Positions 18,499 through 27,590 are shown, counted from the first letter of the stretch. The stretch: DNA of 64,000 nt from Methylomonas sp. AM2-LC (GCF_039904985.1 NZ_CP157005.1:496001-560000); one strand, 5' to 3'. Notes: a model not told the origin generated them from the letters alone. A program made the numbers and translations.

Positions 18499-19917
18499 AT
18501 GGACGCCAATTCCGCAATTCATACTGAAGTACTGGTGCTAGGTGGTGGCCCCGGCGGCTATACTGCCGCATTTCGGGCGGCTGACCTGGGTCAAAAAGTA
18601 GTGCTGGTAGAACGTTTTCCCGTTTTAGGCGGGGTCTGTTTAAACGTTGGCTGTATACCGTCTAAAGCCTTGCTGCATGTAGCGCATATCATACATGAAG
18701 CAGACGCAATAGCCGAACATGGTGTTAGCTTTGGTAAGCCAAGTATTGATCTGGATGCTATTAGAAACTGGAAAAAAAGTGTCAGTCAGGGCCTAAATCA
18801 AGGTTTGGCAAAACTGGTTAAACAACGCAATATTACTCTGATACAAGGTGCAGGCAAATTTGTATCAGCCAACAGCCTAGTGGTAGACACGGCAACGGGT
18901 CAACAAACCATCAGCTTTGATAAAGCCATTATTGCAGCAGGCTCACATCCGACCAAAATTCCGGTATTTCCCAATGACGACGAACGTTTGTGGAATTCAA
19001 CTGATGCCTTGGAATTGAAAACGATACCACAAAAAATGCTGATCGTAGGTGGAGGTATTATTGGTTTGGAAATGGCAACTGTCTACCATGCGCTGGGTTC
19101 AAAAATTAGCGTAGTCGAATTAATGGATCAAATCATTCCTGGTTGCGACAAGGATTTGGTTACACCGTTACAACGCCGTATTAAAAAACAATACGACAAT
19201 CTCTGGTTAGAGACGCGAGTAAAATCTATAGAAGCGACCGAAGCAGGCTTAAAAGTCAGTTTTGAAGGCAAAAATGCACCCGAATCAGACCTGTTTGATG
19301 TGGTATTAGTAGCCGTGGGGCGCAGACCAAACGGCAAATTGATCGATGCCGATAAAGCGGGTGTTACTGTGGATGAACAAGGTTTTATTCCAGTCGACAA
19401 ACAACAGCGTACCAATGTTAGTCATATCTTTGCCATAGGCGATATTGTCGGCAACCCCATGTTGGCGCACAAAGCCAGTTACGAAGGCAAAATTGCCGCC
19501 GAAGTAATCAGCGGTATTAAAGCCGGATTCGATGCCTTAACCATACCTTCAGTAGCCTATACCGATCCAGAAGTGGCTTGGATGGGTTTAAGCGAAACTC
19601 AAGCAAAAGCGCAAGGTATAGACTACGAAAAAGCTACCTTTCCATGGGCCGCCAGTGGCCGTTCTTTGAGTATGGGGCGTAATGAAGGTCTAACAAAAAT
19701 TATTACCAATAAAGACACTGGACGTATTCTAGGTGCGGGTATTGTTGGGCCAGGTGCAGGTGAACTGATAGCAGAAGCGGTATTAGCCCTGGAAATGGGT
19801 GCCGATGCAGAAGACATTAGTCTGACTATTCATGCGCATCCAACCCTATCAGAATCGTTTGCCTTTGCTGCGGAAATGATAGAAGGTACCATTACCGATT
19901 TGTATATCAAGAAATAG
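18499..19917 (+). CDS. lpdA: Dihydrolipoyl dehydrogenase (PDH E3)
   Basis: FAD enzyme that reoxidises dihydrolipoamide with NAD+. The 472-residue protein has the FAD dinucleotide fold LVLGGGPGGYTAAFRAAD, the redox disulfide GGVCLNVGCIPSKALLH, the NAD fold IVGGGIIGLEMATVYHALG, and the C-terminal interface motif IHAHPTLSESFAFAAE with the catalytic His-Glu pair. The ATG at 18499 has AGGAG seven nt upstream; a nearby ATG at 18495 is out of frame. Last gene of the PDH operon; a G/C hairpin follows at 19931. Confidence 0.97.
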   Translation: MDANSAIHTEVLVLGGGPGGYTAAFRAADLGQKVVLVERFPVLGGVCLNVGCIPSKALLHVAHIIHEADAIAEHGVSFGKPSIDLDAIRNWKKSVSQGLNQGLAKLVKQRNITLIQGAGKFVSANSLVVDTATGQQTISFDKAIIAAGSHPTKIPVFPNDDERLWNSTDALELKTIPQKMLIVGGGIIGLEMATVYHALGSKISVVELMDQIIPGCDKDLVTPLQRRIKKQYDNLWLETRVKSIEATEAGLKVSFEGKNAPESDLFDVVLVAVGRRPNGKLIDADKAGVTVDEQGFIPVDKQQRTNVSHIFAIGDIVGNPMLAHKASYEGKIAAEVISGIKAGFDALTIPSVAYTDPEVAWMGLSETQAKAQGIDYEKATFPWAASGRSLSMGRNEGLTKIITNKDTGRILGAGIVGPGAGELIAEAVLALEMGADAEDISLTIHAHPTLSESFAFAAEMIEGTITDLYIKK

Positions 19918-19930
19918 AAAATAATGACAT

Positions 19931-19960
19931 AGGCGGGGATTTATTACCTGGACCCCGCCT
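19931..19960 (+). terminator. GC-rich hairpin after lpdA
   Basis: AGGCGGGG (19931-19938) pairs with CCCCGCCT (19953-19960), 14 bp after the lpdA stop. No T-run follows, so it may be a transcript-stabilising end or a Rho-assisted stop rather than a classical terminator. Confidence 0.5.
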
Positions 19961-20111
19961 ACAACTCCGCATATTCCGTTCATGGTATGAAAACTGTGCG
20001 CTGCAATGTAACAAATGCGCGAACTCGTAGGCTTGTTTAAGTTAACGAAATCCAGCATCGAAGCTATCAATTGCCACTAAAAAACAAATTCCTTTTCCTA
20101 AAACATCTGTT

Positions 20112-20129
20112 GTAAAACAAATGTTTTAC
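20112..20129. other. Hairpin GTAAAACA-AA-TGTTTTAC in the lpdA-ndh gap
   Basis: A perfect 8-bp dyad in the 650-bp region 19918-20567 that otherwise holds the lpdA hairpin, the VapC remnant and the ndh leader. No intact gene is visible in this gap; minus-strand open frames here lack family resemblance. Confidence 0.4.
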
Positions 20130-20158
20130 GGCATAGCGAATACTTACCTGTCAAATAA

Positions 20159-20328
20159 GATACCAAACTTAGCTGGTGCAAACACTATGCGACACAATTC
20201 ACGCAACGAAAAGAAGCCGGAACGCCTATTGGTGCCAATGATCTTTGCATGCGCTTTCTACAAATGCAACTCTCGTTACCCATAACTTGCGCGAGTTTGA
20301 GCGTATTAGCGGTTTAAAACTTGAAGAT
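20159..20328 (+). pseudogene. Decayed VapC-type PIN-domain toxin remnant
   Basis: Frame starting at 20159 reads ..YATQFTQRKEAGTPIGANDL, the VapC stretch that precedes the third acidic residue. The homology then continues in another frame from 20248 as HALSTNATLVTHNLREFERI and SGLKLED, the conserved C-terminal end of type II VapC toxins. A deletion of some bases near 20245 explains the break. The N-terminal third, with the first catalytic Asp, is gone and no VapB antitoxin is recognisable, so this is a relic of a toxin-antitoxin locus. No product is expected. Confidence 0.75.
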
Positions 20329-20464
20329 AGATTTTTTAGCGGGAGATATCGTCTTTCTGTGCTATTCAACAGACTTAAAGAGCAATCCCAAATCAAGAAA
20401 GCTTGTTTGCCATTTAGTTTTTAGAGCATAAACAACAGGTTGGTTAATCAAGTCTAGTCAAAAT

Positions 20465-20493
20465 CAATCAGTATTAGTCTGATTGGTTATAAT
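20465..20493 (+). promoter_or_regulatory. Candidate ndh promoter
   Basis: A perfect -10 TATAAT lies at 20488-20493, 75 bp before the ndh ATG. The hexamer 17 bp upstream (CAATCA) is a poor -35, so an activator may be involved, or the match is chance in AT-rich DNA. Confidence 0.35.
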
Positions 20494-20567
20494 ACCCAAA
20501 ACAGGGTGATTGATTAACAGGGATCGATTTTCTGGTTCGCCATGCGAACGACTGATAGGGGAAAGTA

Positions 20568-21866
20568 ATGACTGATATGCATAAAATTGTGATTGTTGGT
20601 GGCGGTGCTGCCGGGCTTGAATTAGCAACCCATTTGGGGCATAAACTCGGTAAACAGGCATTGGCAGAGATTACCCTGCTGGATGCAACCTCAACACATA
20701 TCTGGAAGCCTTTGCTGCATGAAGTGGCCTCTGGCACACTGGCTGAAGCTGAAGAAATTGAGTACTTGTCTCAAGCGCACCGAAACAATTTTTTGTTTCG
20801 CTTAGGACGAATGGAAGGCTTAAATCGTGAAAAAAAAGAAATTTATGTCAGCCCGACTCTTAATGATCAAGGTGTTGAATTAATTCCGCGCCGTACCTTT
20901 ACATACGATACCTTAGTATTGTCCGTTGGCAGTGTCAGTAATACCTTTGGTATTAAAGGCGTTGATAAGCACTGTATGTTTATCGATACCACCACTCAGG
21001 CCTACCGCTTTCAAAAACAACTGGTCGAAACCTATTACATCAAGTCCTATGCCGGCCAAAACAGTCTGAAAGACAAACCAGTATCCATAGTAATCGTGGG
21101 TGCTGGTGCAACTGGGGTTGAGTTGTCAGCAGAGTTACACCAAGTAACCAAGCTTCTGGCAACTTATGGTCTAGAAGATTCGGATAAAGTCAAAATTACC
21201 ATAATTGAAGCAGCAACACAATTATTACCAGCCCTGCCGCCGCGTTTGTCCAATGCCACCCAGCAACAATTGGTGAAACTGGGTATTGATCTTAAGTTGG
21301 GGCGTCGTGTTACTGAAGTGACCGAAACTGCAGTACATACCCACGACGGTGAAGTGTTTGAGGCGGATTTGAAAGTGTGGGCGGCGGGCATTAAAGCACC
21401 TGACTGGATGAAGCATCTGGATGGTCTGGAAACCAACCACTTGAACCAATTAGTCGTTGATCAAACCTTGCAAACCAGCGATCCTAATATTTTTGCCATT
21501 GGTGATTGTGCCGCTTGTGTTTGGGAAGGCCATACAGGTAATGTTCCACCACGCGCACAGGCTGCGCATCAACAAGCTTCGGCAGTTGCTAAAACATTGA
21601 TTAACCGTCAATACAACAAACCAGCAGTCAAATTTGTTTATCATGACTATGGTTCACTGGTTTCTTTGGGTAAATACAGTACTGTGGGTAGTTTAATGGG
21701 TAGTTTGATGGGTACCGTCAGTGTGGGTGGTTTTGTTGCCTATGTTGTCTATTTATCCTTATATAAAATGCACCAAATTGCTATACACGGCTATTTCCGC
21801 ACCGCTATGCTGAGTTTGTCTAATCTGTTCCGGCGCAGTACCCACGCTAAAATTAAAATGCATTAA
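20568..21866 (+). CDS. ndh: Type II NADH dehydrogenase (NDH-2)
   Basis: Single-subunit, non-proton-pumping NADH:quinone oxidoreductase attached to the inner membrane, 432 residues. FAD fold KIVIVGGGAAGLELATHLG at the N terminus, NADH fold SIVIVGAGATGVELSAELH in the middle, quinone-side motif NIFAIGDCAAC, and the C-terminal amphipathic/hydrophobic segment with SLYKMHQIAIHGYFRTAM that anchors it to the membrane. GGGGAAAG precedes the ATG. It likely balances NADH made from formaldehyde oxidation and the PDH complex; a YcxB-like gene follows 17 bp later. Confidence 0.94.
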   Translation: MTDMHKIVIVGGGAAGLELATHLGHKLGKQALAEITLLDATSTHIWKPLLHEVASGTLAEAEEIEYLSQAHRNNFLFRLGRMEGLNREKKEIYVSPTLNDQGVELIPRRTFTYDTLVLSVGSVSNTFGIKGVDKHCMFIDTTTQAYRFQKQLVETYYIKSYAGQNSLKDKPVSIVIVGAGATGVELSAELHQVTKLLATYGLEDSDKVKITIIEAATQLLPALPPRLSNATQQQLVKLGIDLKLGRRVTEVTETAVHTHDGEVFEADLKVWAAGIKAPDWMKHLDGLETNHLNQLVVDQTLQTSDPNIFAIGDCAACVWEGHTGNVPPRAQAAHQQASAVAKTLINRQYNKPAVKFVYHDYGSLVSLGKYSTVGSLMGSLMGTVSVGGFVAYVVYLSLYKMHQIAIHGYFRTAMLSLSNLFRRSTHAKIKMH

Positions 21867-21883
21867 TTACCGAGTAAATTAAA

Positions 21884-22405
21884 ATGTTAGAAATTGAATA
21901 CGAATTCCGCGAAAAAGACCTGTTGCACTTCAACGAGCTCAGGTTAGCCAATGACCGCGAATTACAGAAGAAAATCCGTCAAAACCGTTTGTTTGTACCG
22001 GGTGTTATGTTGGCAATTGGTATGTTCTATTATGTTTACTATGTCGATATGATGACGACAGCCTATATTACATTGTTGGCAATAGTATGGGGCTTGAGTT
22101 CGCCGTATTTTATGAAAATGGATATGCGCCGTCAGTTTTTTAATAAATACACAGAAGCCGAAAAGAAAGCCATGTTCGGTATTCACAATCTAACCATAGA
22201 ACCTGAATGTTTGTTGGAAAAATCGCCAGGCGGTAAACACAAAACGCCTTGGGCAGAAATACTCAGGGTAGAAAAGCATAAAGAGTATGTATTTATTTAC
22301 GTGGATATTGATGCTGCTTTGGTTATTCCGCGCGAAACGGTTAGCAAAGGTGATCTTAAAGCCTTCGCTAAGCAGGCAGAGGGTATGATAGAGCGCTTAG
22401 GGTAA
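21884..22405 (+). CDS. YcxB-like domain membrane protein
   Basis: A 173-residue protein with a cytoplasmic N-terminal region, two membrane helices as a hairpin (about 35-75: FVPGVMLAIGMFYYVYYVDM and TAYITLLAIVWGLSSPYF) and a C-terminal beta domain with TPWAEILRVEKHKEYVFIYV and ALVIPRE, the pattern of the YcxB family (PF14317). Function unknown. Seventeen bp after ndh and on the same strand, so probably co-transcribed with it. Confidence 0.75.
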   Translation: MLEIEYEFREKDLLHFNELRLANDRELQKKIRQNRLFVPGVMLAIGMFYYVYYVDMMTTAYITLLAIVWGLSSPYFMKMDMRRQFFNKYTEAEKKAMFGIHNLTIEPECLLEKSPGGKHKTPWAEILRVEKHKEYVFIYVDIDAALVIPRETVSKGDLKAFAKQAEGMIERLG

Positions 22406-22579
22406 TAAGCCGTCCCGACGTTGGATGTACAGTCGGCACGCACTGACACATTCTGCTTTGGTTTTATACGGACCACTAATTTTATCCACCGTATAAAACC
22501 ACCAGCCTTGTTCGTTAATAAAATACCGGTCCTGCGGTTTGAAAAGCGGGTGAGCCGGTCGGCCGGTACTCAACCTCAT
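22397..22579 (-). CDS. Small DUF6316-like protein
   Basis: Sixty residues with RYFINEQGWWFYTVDKISGPYKTK (abbreviated: DRYFINEQGWWFYTV and GPYKTKAEC), a pattern seen in short gammaproteobacterial proteins in which a bulky aromatic strand is followed by GPF/GPY-xSKxEA; this looks like the DUF6316 group. Its stop overlaps the end of the convergent YcxB-like gene by 9 bp. The ATG at 22579 lacks a good ribosome site; a TTG at 22585 is the other option. Function unknown. Confidence 0.6.
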   Translation of the reverse strand: MRLSTGRPAHPLFKPQDRYFINEQGWWFYTVDKISGPYKTKAECVSACRLYIQRRDGLLP

Positions 22580-22607
22580 AAACAAGTCGGATTATAATCA
22601 GTTTGCA

Positions 22608-23153
22608 TTATTCCACGCCGCTGATTAATTCCTTTAAATACTGGTATAGCAAGCGTGCAGATTTGGGCGGTTTGGCCTCTTTTGCTTCTTTTTGGGCATT
22701 ACGTTGTAATTGCCGAATATGTTGAGTATCTGCGTTAGGAAACTCACTTATTAACTTGGTTAGTTGCTGTGTACCCGTATCAGCCACCAGCACATTGCGC
22801 CAGCGTTCAATTTGATGATGCTCACGGACAGCATGCGCACTTTGATTTTTCATCCGAGCCAGTTTTTCCTGTATGGGCTCAAGATCAATATTACGCAACT
22901 GGGCGGTAATATATTTTAGTAAGCGTTTTCTGGCCGAATTCTGCCCCATTTTGGCGGCTTCCAACAAAGCCTGCTCTATGCTTTCCGGTAACTCAAATTC
23001 AGCAATATGGCTGGCAGATAATTGGGTAATTTCTTCTGCCATGGCATGTACTCCCGCAATTTCCTGCTTAATCCGTGTTTTGTTGGGGCGTATTGCATAA
23101 TATTCTACTTCGTCGCCATCATCGGCTTCTTCTGCGTATAATTCTTCGTTCAT
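22608..23153 (-). CDS. darP: Ribosome biogenesis factor DarP (YjgA)
   Basis: A 181-residue DUF615 protein that associates with late 50S precursors and assists peptidyl-transferase-centre maturation. An acidic N-terminal tail (EELYAEEADDGDEVE) precedes two all-helical halves: LPESIEQALLEAAKM, ARKRLLKYITAQLRNID, and REHHQIERWRNVLVADT...SARLLYQYLKEL. Starts 2 bp after the stop of the small membrane-protein gene, so they form a pair. Confidence 0.93.
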   Translation of the reverse strand: MNEELYAEEADDGDEVEYYAIRPNKTRIKQEIAGVHAMAEEITQLSASHIAEFELPESIEQALLEAAKMGQNSARKRLLKYITAQLRNIDLEPIQEKLARMKNQSAHAVREHHQIERWRNVLVADTGTQQLTKLISEFPNADTQHIRQLQRNAQKEAKEAKPPKSARLLYQYLKELISGVE

Positions 23154-23154
23154 T

Positions 23155-23337
23155 TCAGACCATTGCTATTAAAAAGACCACAAATATAACTACCAGAGCT
23201 AACGGTATTAATAGGCTAGGCCAGTCAGATGGTGCGTTTTTGCTGCGCGCCATTGCTGCTTTAATGCCGGGCCACATTAAGAACAGTAACAACATTGCCA
23301 GTGTTCCGACTATCAGTTTTTCCCAGTCAGGAAGCAT
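23155..23337 (-). CDS. Small two-helix membrane protein of unknown function
   Basis: Sixty residues: a short start MLPDWEKLIVG, hydrophobic helix about 9-26, a polar loop (MARSKNAPSDW) and a second hydrophobic helix to the C terminus. AAGGA lies 6-10 nt before the ATG, and darP begins 2 bp after the stop, so it is well supported as a gene. No named family recognised. Confidence 0.75.
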   Translation of the reverse strand: MLPDWEKLIVGTLAMLLLFLMWPGIKAAMARSKNAPSDWPSLLIPLALVVIFVVFLIAMV

Positions 23338-23496
23338 GCGTTATCCTTAGGTATAAATTTGCAGGTAAAGTATTTTAGCAAACCTGGCAGATTAGTATCG
23401 GCTTGCTTTATTTTATGCTATTGACTAAGCGGAGATTCTTAAGCCATATGTAGCAGTTTAGCTGCTAAGTGGCTAACCTAACAAGTAAAAATAGAG

Positions 23497-23531
23497 TTAA
23501 CCACAAAAGCTGTGGATAACTCTGTGGATTA
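23497..23531. promoter_or_regulatory. DnaA-box cluster, copy 1
   Basis: TTAACCACA (23497), TGTGGATAA (23511, the exact complement of the consensus box TTATCCACA) and TGTGGATTA (23523). The same three-box layout with identical spacing recurs at 46921-46955. It lies 160 bp upstream of the minus-strand small-protein/darP pair and next to an AT-rich block. Confidence 0.6.
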
Positions 23532-23710
23532 ACGCTATTAATGGAGTCTTAGTACTGTAATTTATTGGCTTTTTGTTAGATTGTATAAAGTTTATACAGT
23601 ATTCTAATTATTGAAAATCAATGACTTAGCTTAATTCCTTGTAATTCAATAGCTTATTTTGTCAAGCATTTTTAATATTAATTTCCAAAATAGATGTGTG
23701 CATAACCGTT

Positions 23711-23724
23711 TTGATTGATATCAA
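23711..23724. promoter_or_regulatory. FNR/ANR-type site TTGAT-TGAT-ATCAA
   Basis: A perfect match to the FNR-family consensus TTGAT(N4)ATCAA. No gene starts within 300 bp downstream on either strand, so the target is unclear; an untranslated RNA or the distant darP pair are options. A chance match is possible. Confidence 0.4.
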
Positions 23725-23833
23725 CAAATTTCGTTTATTTAAGCTTACTGGCAATGTGTCGCATTAACTTATATGTATGAAAGCGGTCAGCAAAAGTTAT
23801 TGCTCAATTTGTTGACTTAGTATCATCATCAAC

Positions 23834-25324
23834 TCAAGTTGAGCATTCCGGCATTAACGAGTTCCGCCAGAACTGGCCTTCTTTTTCAAATAAGCGCTGG
23901 CTTTCAGAGGGCCCCCAGGTTCCTGCTGGATATGTGGCAATGTATTCACGCTCCATTGCCCAGGTTTGCAAAATCGGGTCTACTATACGCCACGCGTACT
24001 CTACTTCATCGAAACGCAAAAATAACGAGCGATCACCTTTCATCACATCCAGTAATAAATCTTCGTAAGCATCAACCTTACGCTCATTGGGATGGCGAAA
24101 ACTGGCATCTAGACTAGTGGTACGTGTACGCATTTCCAGGCCGGATTCTTTAACTGTCATCTCCATGCGAATACATTCTTCCGGTTGTATACCCATCAAA
24201 ACCCAGTTAGGATTCATGCAACTGACATGCGTATCGCGAAAAAACTGTAACGGCGGATGCCGAAAACAAATAGCAATACTGGATTGTCCCGCAGCCATGC
24301 GTTTGCCGGTACGTAGATAAAAAGGCACACCACGCCACCGCCAGTTATCAATTAGAACTTTCATGGCGGCAAAGGTTTCCGTGGTACTACCCACAGGAAT
24401 ATTATCCTCTTCCAAATAACTTTTTACTTTTTGGCCGCTAATGGTGCCTTTGGCATACTGACCGCGAAATGCCTGGGCATGTACCGCAGATTTGGGTATA
24501 GGCCTTATTGACTTTAAAACTTTTACCTTTTCATCTCTTAACGCTTCAGAATCCATGGAAACAGGTGGCTCCATGGCCACTAATGTCAATAATTGCAACA
24601 AATGGCTTTGCAGCATGTCACGTAAGGCTCCTGCGCTGTTGTAATACTCAGCACGACTTCCTATACCCATATCTTCTGCGTGGGTAATTTGAATGTGATC
24701 AATGTAATTGCGATTCCACAGAGGTTCCAGCATGACATTAGCAAAGCGAAACACCAAAACATTTTGCACCATACCTTTGCCCAGATAGTGATCAATACGG
24801 TAAATTTGCTGCTCAGTTAAATAGCGTTCCAGGCTTTTTTGCAACGCTTTGGCACTATCAAGATCGTAACCAATCGGCTTTTCTATTATCACTCGCCGCC
24901 AGCCATATTCTTCATTAAATAAAGAGACCTGGCTCAGCAATTCTACTGTCGTACCAAAATCATCTGGACTGATGGCTAAATAAAATGCCATGTTTTTAGA
25001 AAATCGTTGGTCTTGCAAGGTATCAGTCAACGTTTCATAGCAGCTTAATTCATTCAACTGTCCGCGGTGATAATCTAGGCGGGCGCTAAAACGAGCAAAT
25101 ACTTCAGGATCAAGATTTGCCCCTTCCTTTTCATTGAGCATGGTTTTAACTTCTGCTAGCCAGTCTGCCGTATCCCAAGGTCGTCGCCCCACAGCAACAA
25201 TGCGCGTGCCTTCCGGCAATTTATTTTCCAGATCAAGATGATAAAAACCAGGTATTAGCTTTAGTCGCGCCAGATTACCAGTTGCGCCGAAAATCACATA
25301 GGTACAAGCATCGGTATTGGTCAT
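23834..25324 (-). CDS. zwf: Glucose-6-phosphate 1-dehydrogenase
   Basis: Oxidises glucose-6-phosphate to 6-phosphogluconolactone with NAD(P)+. In type I methanotrophs this feeds the Entner-Doudoroff/oxidative pentose branch connected to the RuMP cycle. The 496-residue protein has the N-terminal nucleotide fold [18 protein letters not shown] and the substrate motif [21 protein letters not shown] (abbreviated RIDHYLGK) with catalytic His and Lys. GAGAG precedes the ATG at 25324; a TTG at 25336 is less likely. Transcribed alone, divergent from the interrupted methyltransferase gene. Confidence 0.96.
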   Translation of the reverse strand: MTNTDACTYVIFGATGNLARLKLIPGFYHLDLENKLPEGTRIVAVGRRPWDTADWLAEVKTMLNEKEGANLDPEVFARFSARLDYHRGQLNELSCYETLTDTLQDQRFSKNMAFYLAISPDDFGTTVELLSQVSLFNEEYGWRRVIIEKPIGYDLDSAKALQKSLERYLTEQQIYRIDHYLGKGMVQNVLVFRFANVMLEPLWNRNYIDHIQITHAEDMGIGSRAEYYNSAGALRDMLQSHLLQLLTLVAMEPPVSMDSEALRDEKVKVLKSIRPIPKSAVHAQAFRGQYAKGTISGQKVKSYLEEDNIPVGSTTETFAAMKVLIDNWRWRGVPFYLRTGKRMAAGQSSIAICFRHPPLQFFRDTHVSCMNPNWVLMGIQPEECIRMEMTVKESGLEMRTRTTSLDASFRHPNERKVDAYEDLLLDVMKGDRSLFLRFDEVEYAWRIVDPILQTWAMEREYIATYPAGTWGPSESQRLFEKEGQFWRNSLMPECST

Positions 25325-26071
25325 AGCGTCTCTCAAGCAGTGAGTAGATGAAAGCTTACTTTACGCTGTAGTGGCGGGGCGGTGCAAGCGGTTGCAAGTT
25401 TATGCTGGGAGAGAGATTGCAGGTTATTGATTTAATTGTAAAAACCTAATAAGCAAATATTGATAGATGCTGATGGGATATAAAGTAAGTGTACGTGACA
25501 GAAAGTGACTCTAACGCTAAGTTGTAAGTCGTTGGAGTATGTTAAAATACAAAATTGCATTGACAGGTGACTATATGGATATCTTGGCCAGAGAAGATGA
25601 ATTAGCCTCCTATTTGGATCGGCAGCCTTATGTGATAGAGCAGGATGGTATCGCTTTAAACATAGACAAAAACGTTTTCCCCTCAGATTTTGGTATAACC
25701 AGCTCATTTTTCGGACATTACATTTTGCAGCAAAAAGCAACTAATAGTGCTTTAGATATGGGCTGTGGTAGTGGCTATTTTGCTTTCCTGTTAAAAAAAA
25801 TAGGCTGTACATCGGTAGTTGGCGTAGATTTTAATCAAGATGCTATAAATTGTGCCATTGCGAATGCCGCATTAAATCCAGCGTTGCAGCCCATTACTTT
25901 TATTCATAGTGATTTATTCAAATCAGTGCCATTAAACCGATTTGGCATCATTGTATTCAATTTTAATTATTACCCGTCAAATGGGGTGTTCGGATTAAAT
26001 GCAGATGGTGGAAGGGAAATCTTAGAAAGATTTTTTTCACAAGTTATAGATTACATTGATAGCAATTCTAG

Positions 26072-26079
26072 GATTTATA
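26072..26079. repeat. Target-site duplication, left copy (GATTTATA)
   Basis: The 8 bp directly before the IS66 left end, identical to 27819-27826. Eight base pairs is the usual IS66-family duplication. Confidence 0.92.
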
Positions 26080-26123
26080 GTAACTATTCAGCGTAATTTA
26101 TCACGCTCAGCGAATTTTGGTCG

Positions 26124-27554
26124 TCACCGTATAAAATCCGGCAATTTGCCATTAAAGAGCAGTGTCAACGCTTCGCTGGCTGATATGTTGTTTTTCCGGC
26201 ATGTTGATAAATAACTTCGAACACGGCAAAAAATATCAGCACCTTCCTGACTACGAAAACAGCCTGAAATCTTTTGGTGAACCTTGGTCATTCTGATGTC
26301 GTTCTCTCCTTGGTTATTGGTAAAGGGTACCTTGGCATCAGTCATAAACCTTAAGGTTTGCTGCTCAAAGTTGATTAACCGCTCCAATAAGTTTCGCGAT
26401 TTACTGCGTTTAAGTCGTCCCCGTTGTCCTTCCTTTCTCTCTGGGAGCGGGGGAGGACATTCCTGCTCAGCCTCTTTAAGAATTGCCCGATATTGATCGG
26501 TATAGCCTGCCGCTATAGAATCGGATAAAACACCGCCCTGGGCCTTAACAGCCTCATTGATAGAAACAAGCAACTCTCGCATATCCTTAGCCCATGCTTG
26601 GTTCTCTTGTTCTTCGGCATAGGTCAGCTCGCGCAAATGGTGAGCGTTACATAAGGCATGCAGGCAGTTCAACTGGAAATAGGGCTTCCAGTGATCGTGG
26701 CAGAGAATACCTGTAAAACGGGTTAAAACATTCATAGCGGTTATTGCTTCCATGCCGCGTTTGGCGTGGGCGTAAAAGAGCGTCCATTGCTGGTTCGAAA
26801 TACAGTGCAGCCAATGATTTTTCCCATTGATGTTGATCCCGGTCTCATCGGAATGCAATAGGGACGAGGCGAGTATTTTCGTGATGAGTTTCAATTCAAA
26901 TTGTTCGAGCAAATGATAAGCTTGCTGGTTAAATTCAAAGATTGAGCCGACACTGATCGGTAGTTGGAATTGATCCTGAAATTGCTCTTGAACACGTTGG
27001 TAGGGAATGAGTTGATATTGAGACAAATACACGGCCTGTGCTTTGACGCCATTCCCGTATTGCACCGCTTTAGTGACTTCAACCGGAAAAGAGGCTGTAA
27101 AACGTTTGCCAAATTGATCTTCCAGAACTTGAGCGCGGTATTCGGTCACAAGGCGCTGAATCTCAATATCAAATACTTGGCGGATCTCAAAACCAACTTC
27201 CTGATAGTTCCCTGGTGGTAAAGTCGCCCGATCTAATTCCAGAATTTCAATTTCATCGGGATCGTCCACTTTTTTTAAAGTTGTACCTATCCGACCGAAC
27301 TGCCCACCGCGCTTTCTATTTTTGCCTTTGTTCTCGTCATCGCCACTGACTTTGTCTTGATCTTTAAAACGATCCGTAGAAGGCGGTTTGCTGCTATTTC
27401 GGCTAGTCAGGCTTAAACGATTAGCCATTATTTGAATCAGCATGATCATGACTTCTAAGGTCGCACGCAAAGCTGATGACATATGCTCTTCATCAGCGAT
27501 CAGTTGCTGAACTTTTTTGATGGTGTCTTCAATGTTGATATTATCGACAGTCAA
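26124..27554 (-). CDS. IS66-family transposase
   Basis: A 476-residue DDE transposase. Order of domains: N-terminal coiled/leucine-rich region with SSKPPSTDR (zf/helix-turn region of IS66), a basic GKNRKRGGQFGR segment, then the catalytic core with SLLHSDETGI (first Asp), GILCHDHWKPYF (second Asp) and PFTNNQGENDIRMTKVHQKISG (abbreviated NNQGENDIR, catalytic Glu). The frame opens at a TTG (27554) lying just downstream of a hairpin; an ATG at about residue 24 is another possible start. Intact, with no internal stop. Confidence 0.93.
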   Translation of the reverse strand: MTVDNINIEDTIKKVQQLIADEEHMSSALRATLEVMIMLIQIMANRLSLTSRNSSKPPSTDRFKDQDKVSGDDENKGKNRKRGGQFGRIGTTLKKVDDPDEIEILELDRATLPPGNYQEVGFEIRQVFDIEIQRLVTEYRAQVLEDQFGKRFTASFPVEVTKAVQYGNGVKAQAVYLSQYQLIPYQRVQEQFQDQFQLPISVGSIFEFNQQAYHLLEQFELKLITKILASSLLHSDETGININGKNHWLHCISNQQWTLFYAHAKRGMEAITAMNVLTRFTGILCHDHWKPYFQLNCLHALCNAHHLRELTYAEEQENQAWAKDMRELLVSINEAVKAQGGVLSDSIAAGYTDQYRAILKEAEQECPPPLPERKEGQRGRLKRSKSRNLLERLINFEQQTLRFMTDAKVPFTNNQGENDIRMTKVHQKISGCFRSQEGADIFCRVRSYLSTCRKNNISASEALTLLFNGKLPDFIR

Positions 27555-27560
27555 ACTAAT

Positions 27561-27590
27561 ATACCGCTAAACCGTTACTGTTAGCGGTAT
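27561..27590 (-). promoter_or_regulatory. Hairpin at the transposase translation start
   Basis: ATACCGCTAA (27561-27570) pairs perfectly with TTAGCGGTAT (27581-27590), 7 bp before the TTG start. Placed over the ribosome-binding region, it would fold in read-through mRNA and limit transposase synthesis. The rest of 27591-27801 inside the element has no ORF. Confidence 0.55.

Larger units (their letters stand above)
23338..23833. other. Intergenic region, 496 bp, AT-rich
   Basis: Upstream of the membrane-protein/darP pair (minus) and downstream of zwf (minus). It contains a three-box DnaA cluster (23497-23531), an extremely AT-rich stretch (about 23550-23700) and an FNR-type site (23711-23724). 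No ORF with family resemblance. The darP-pair promoter should be here. Confidence 0.6.

Noticed and set aside
19849..20070. Minus-strand 73-codon frame after lpdA
   Set aside because: It overlaps the end of lpdA in antisense and includes the GC-rich hairpin; no family recognised.
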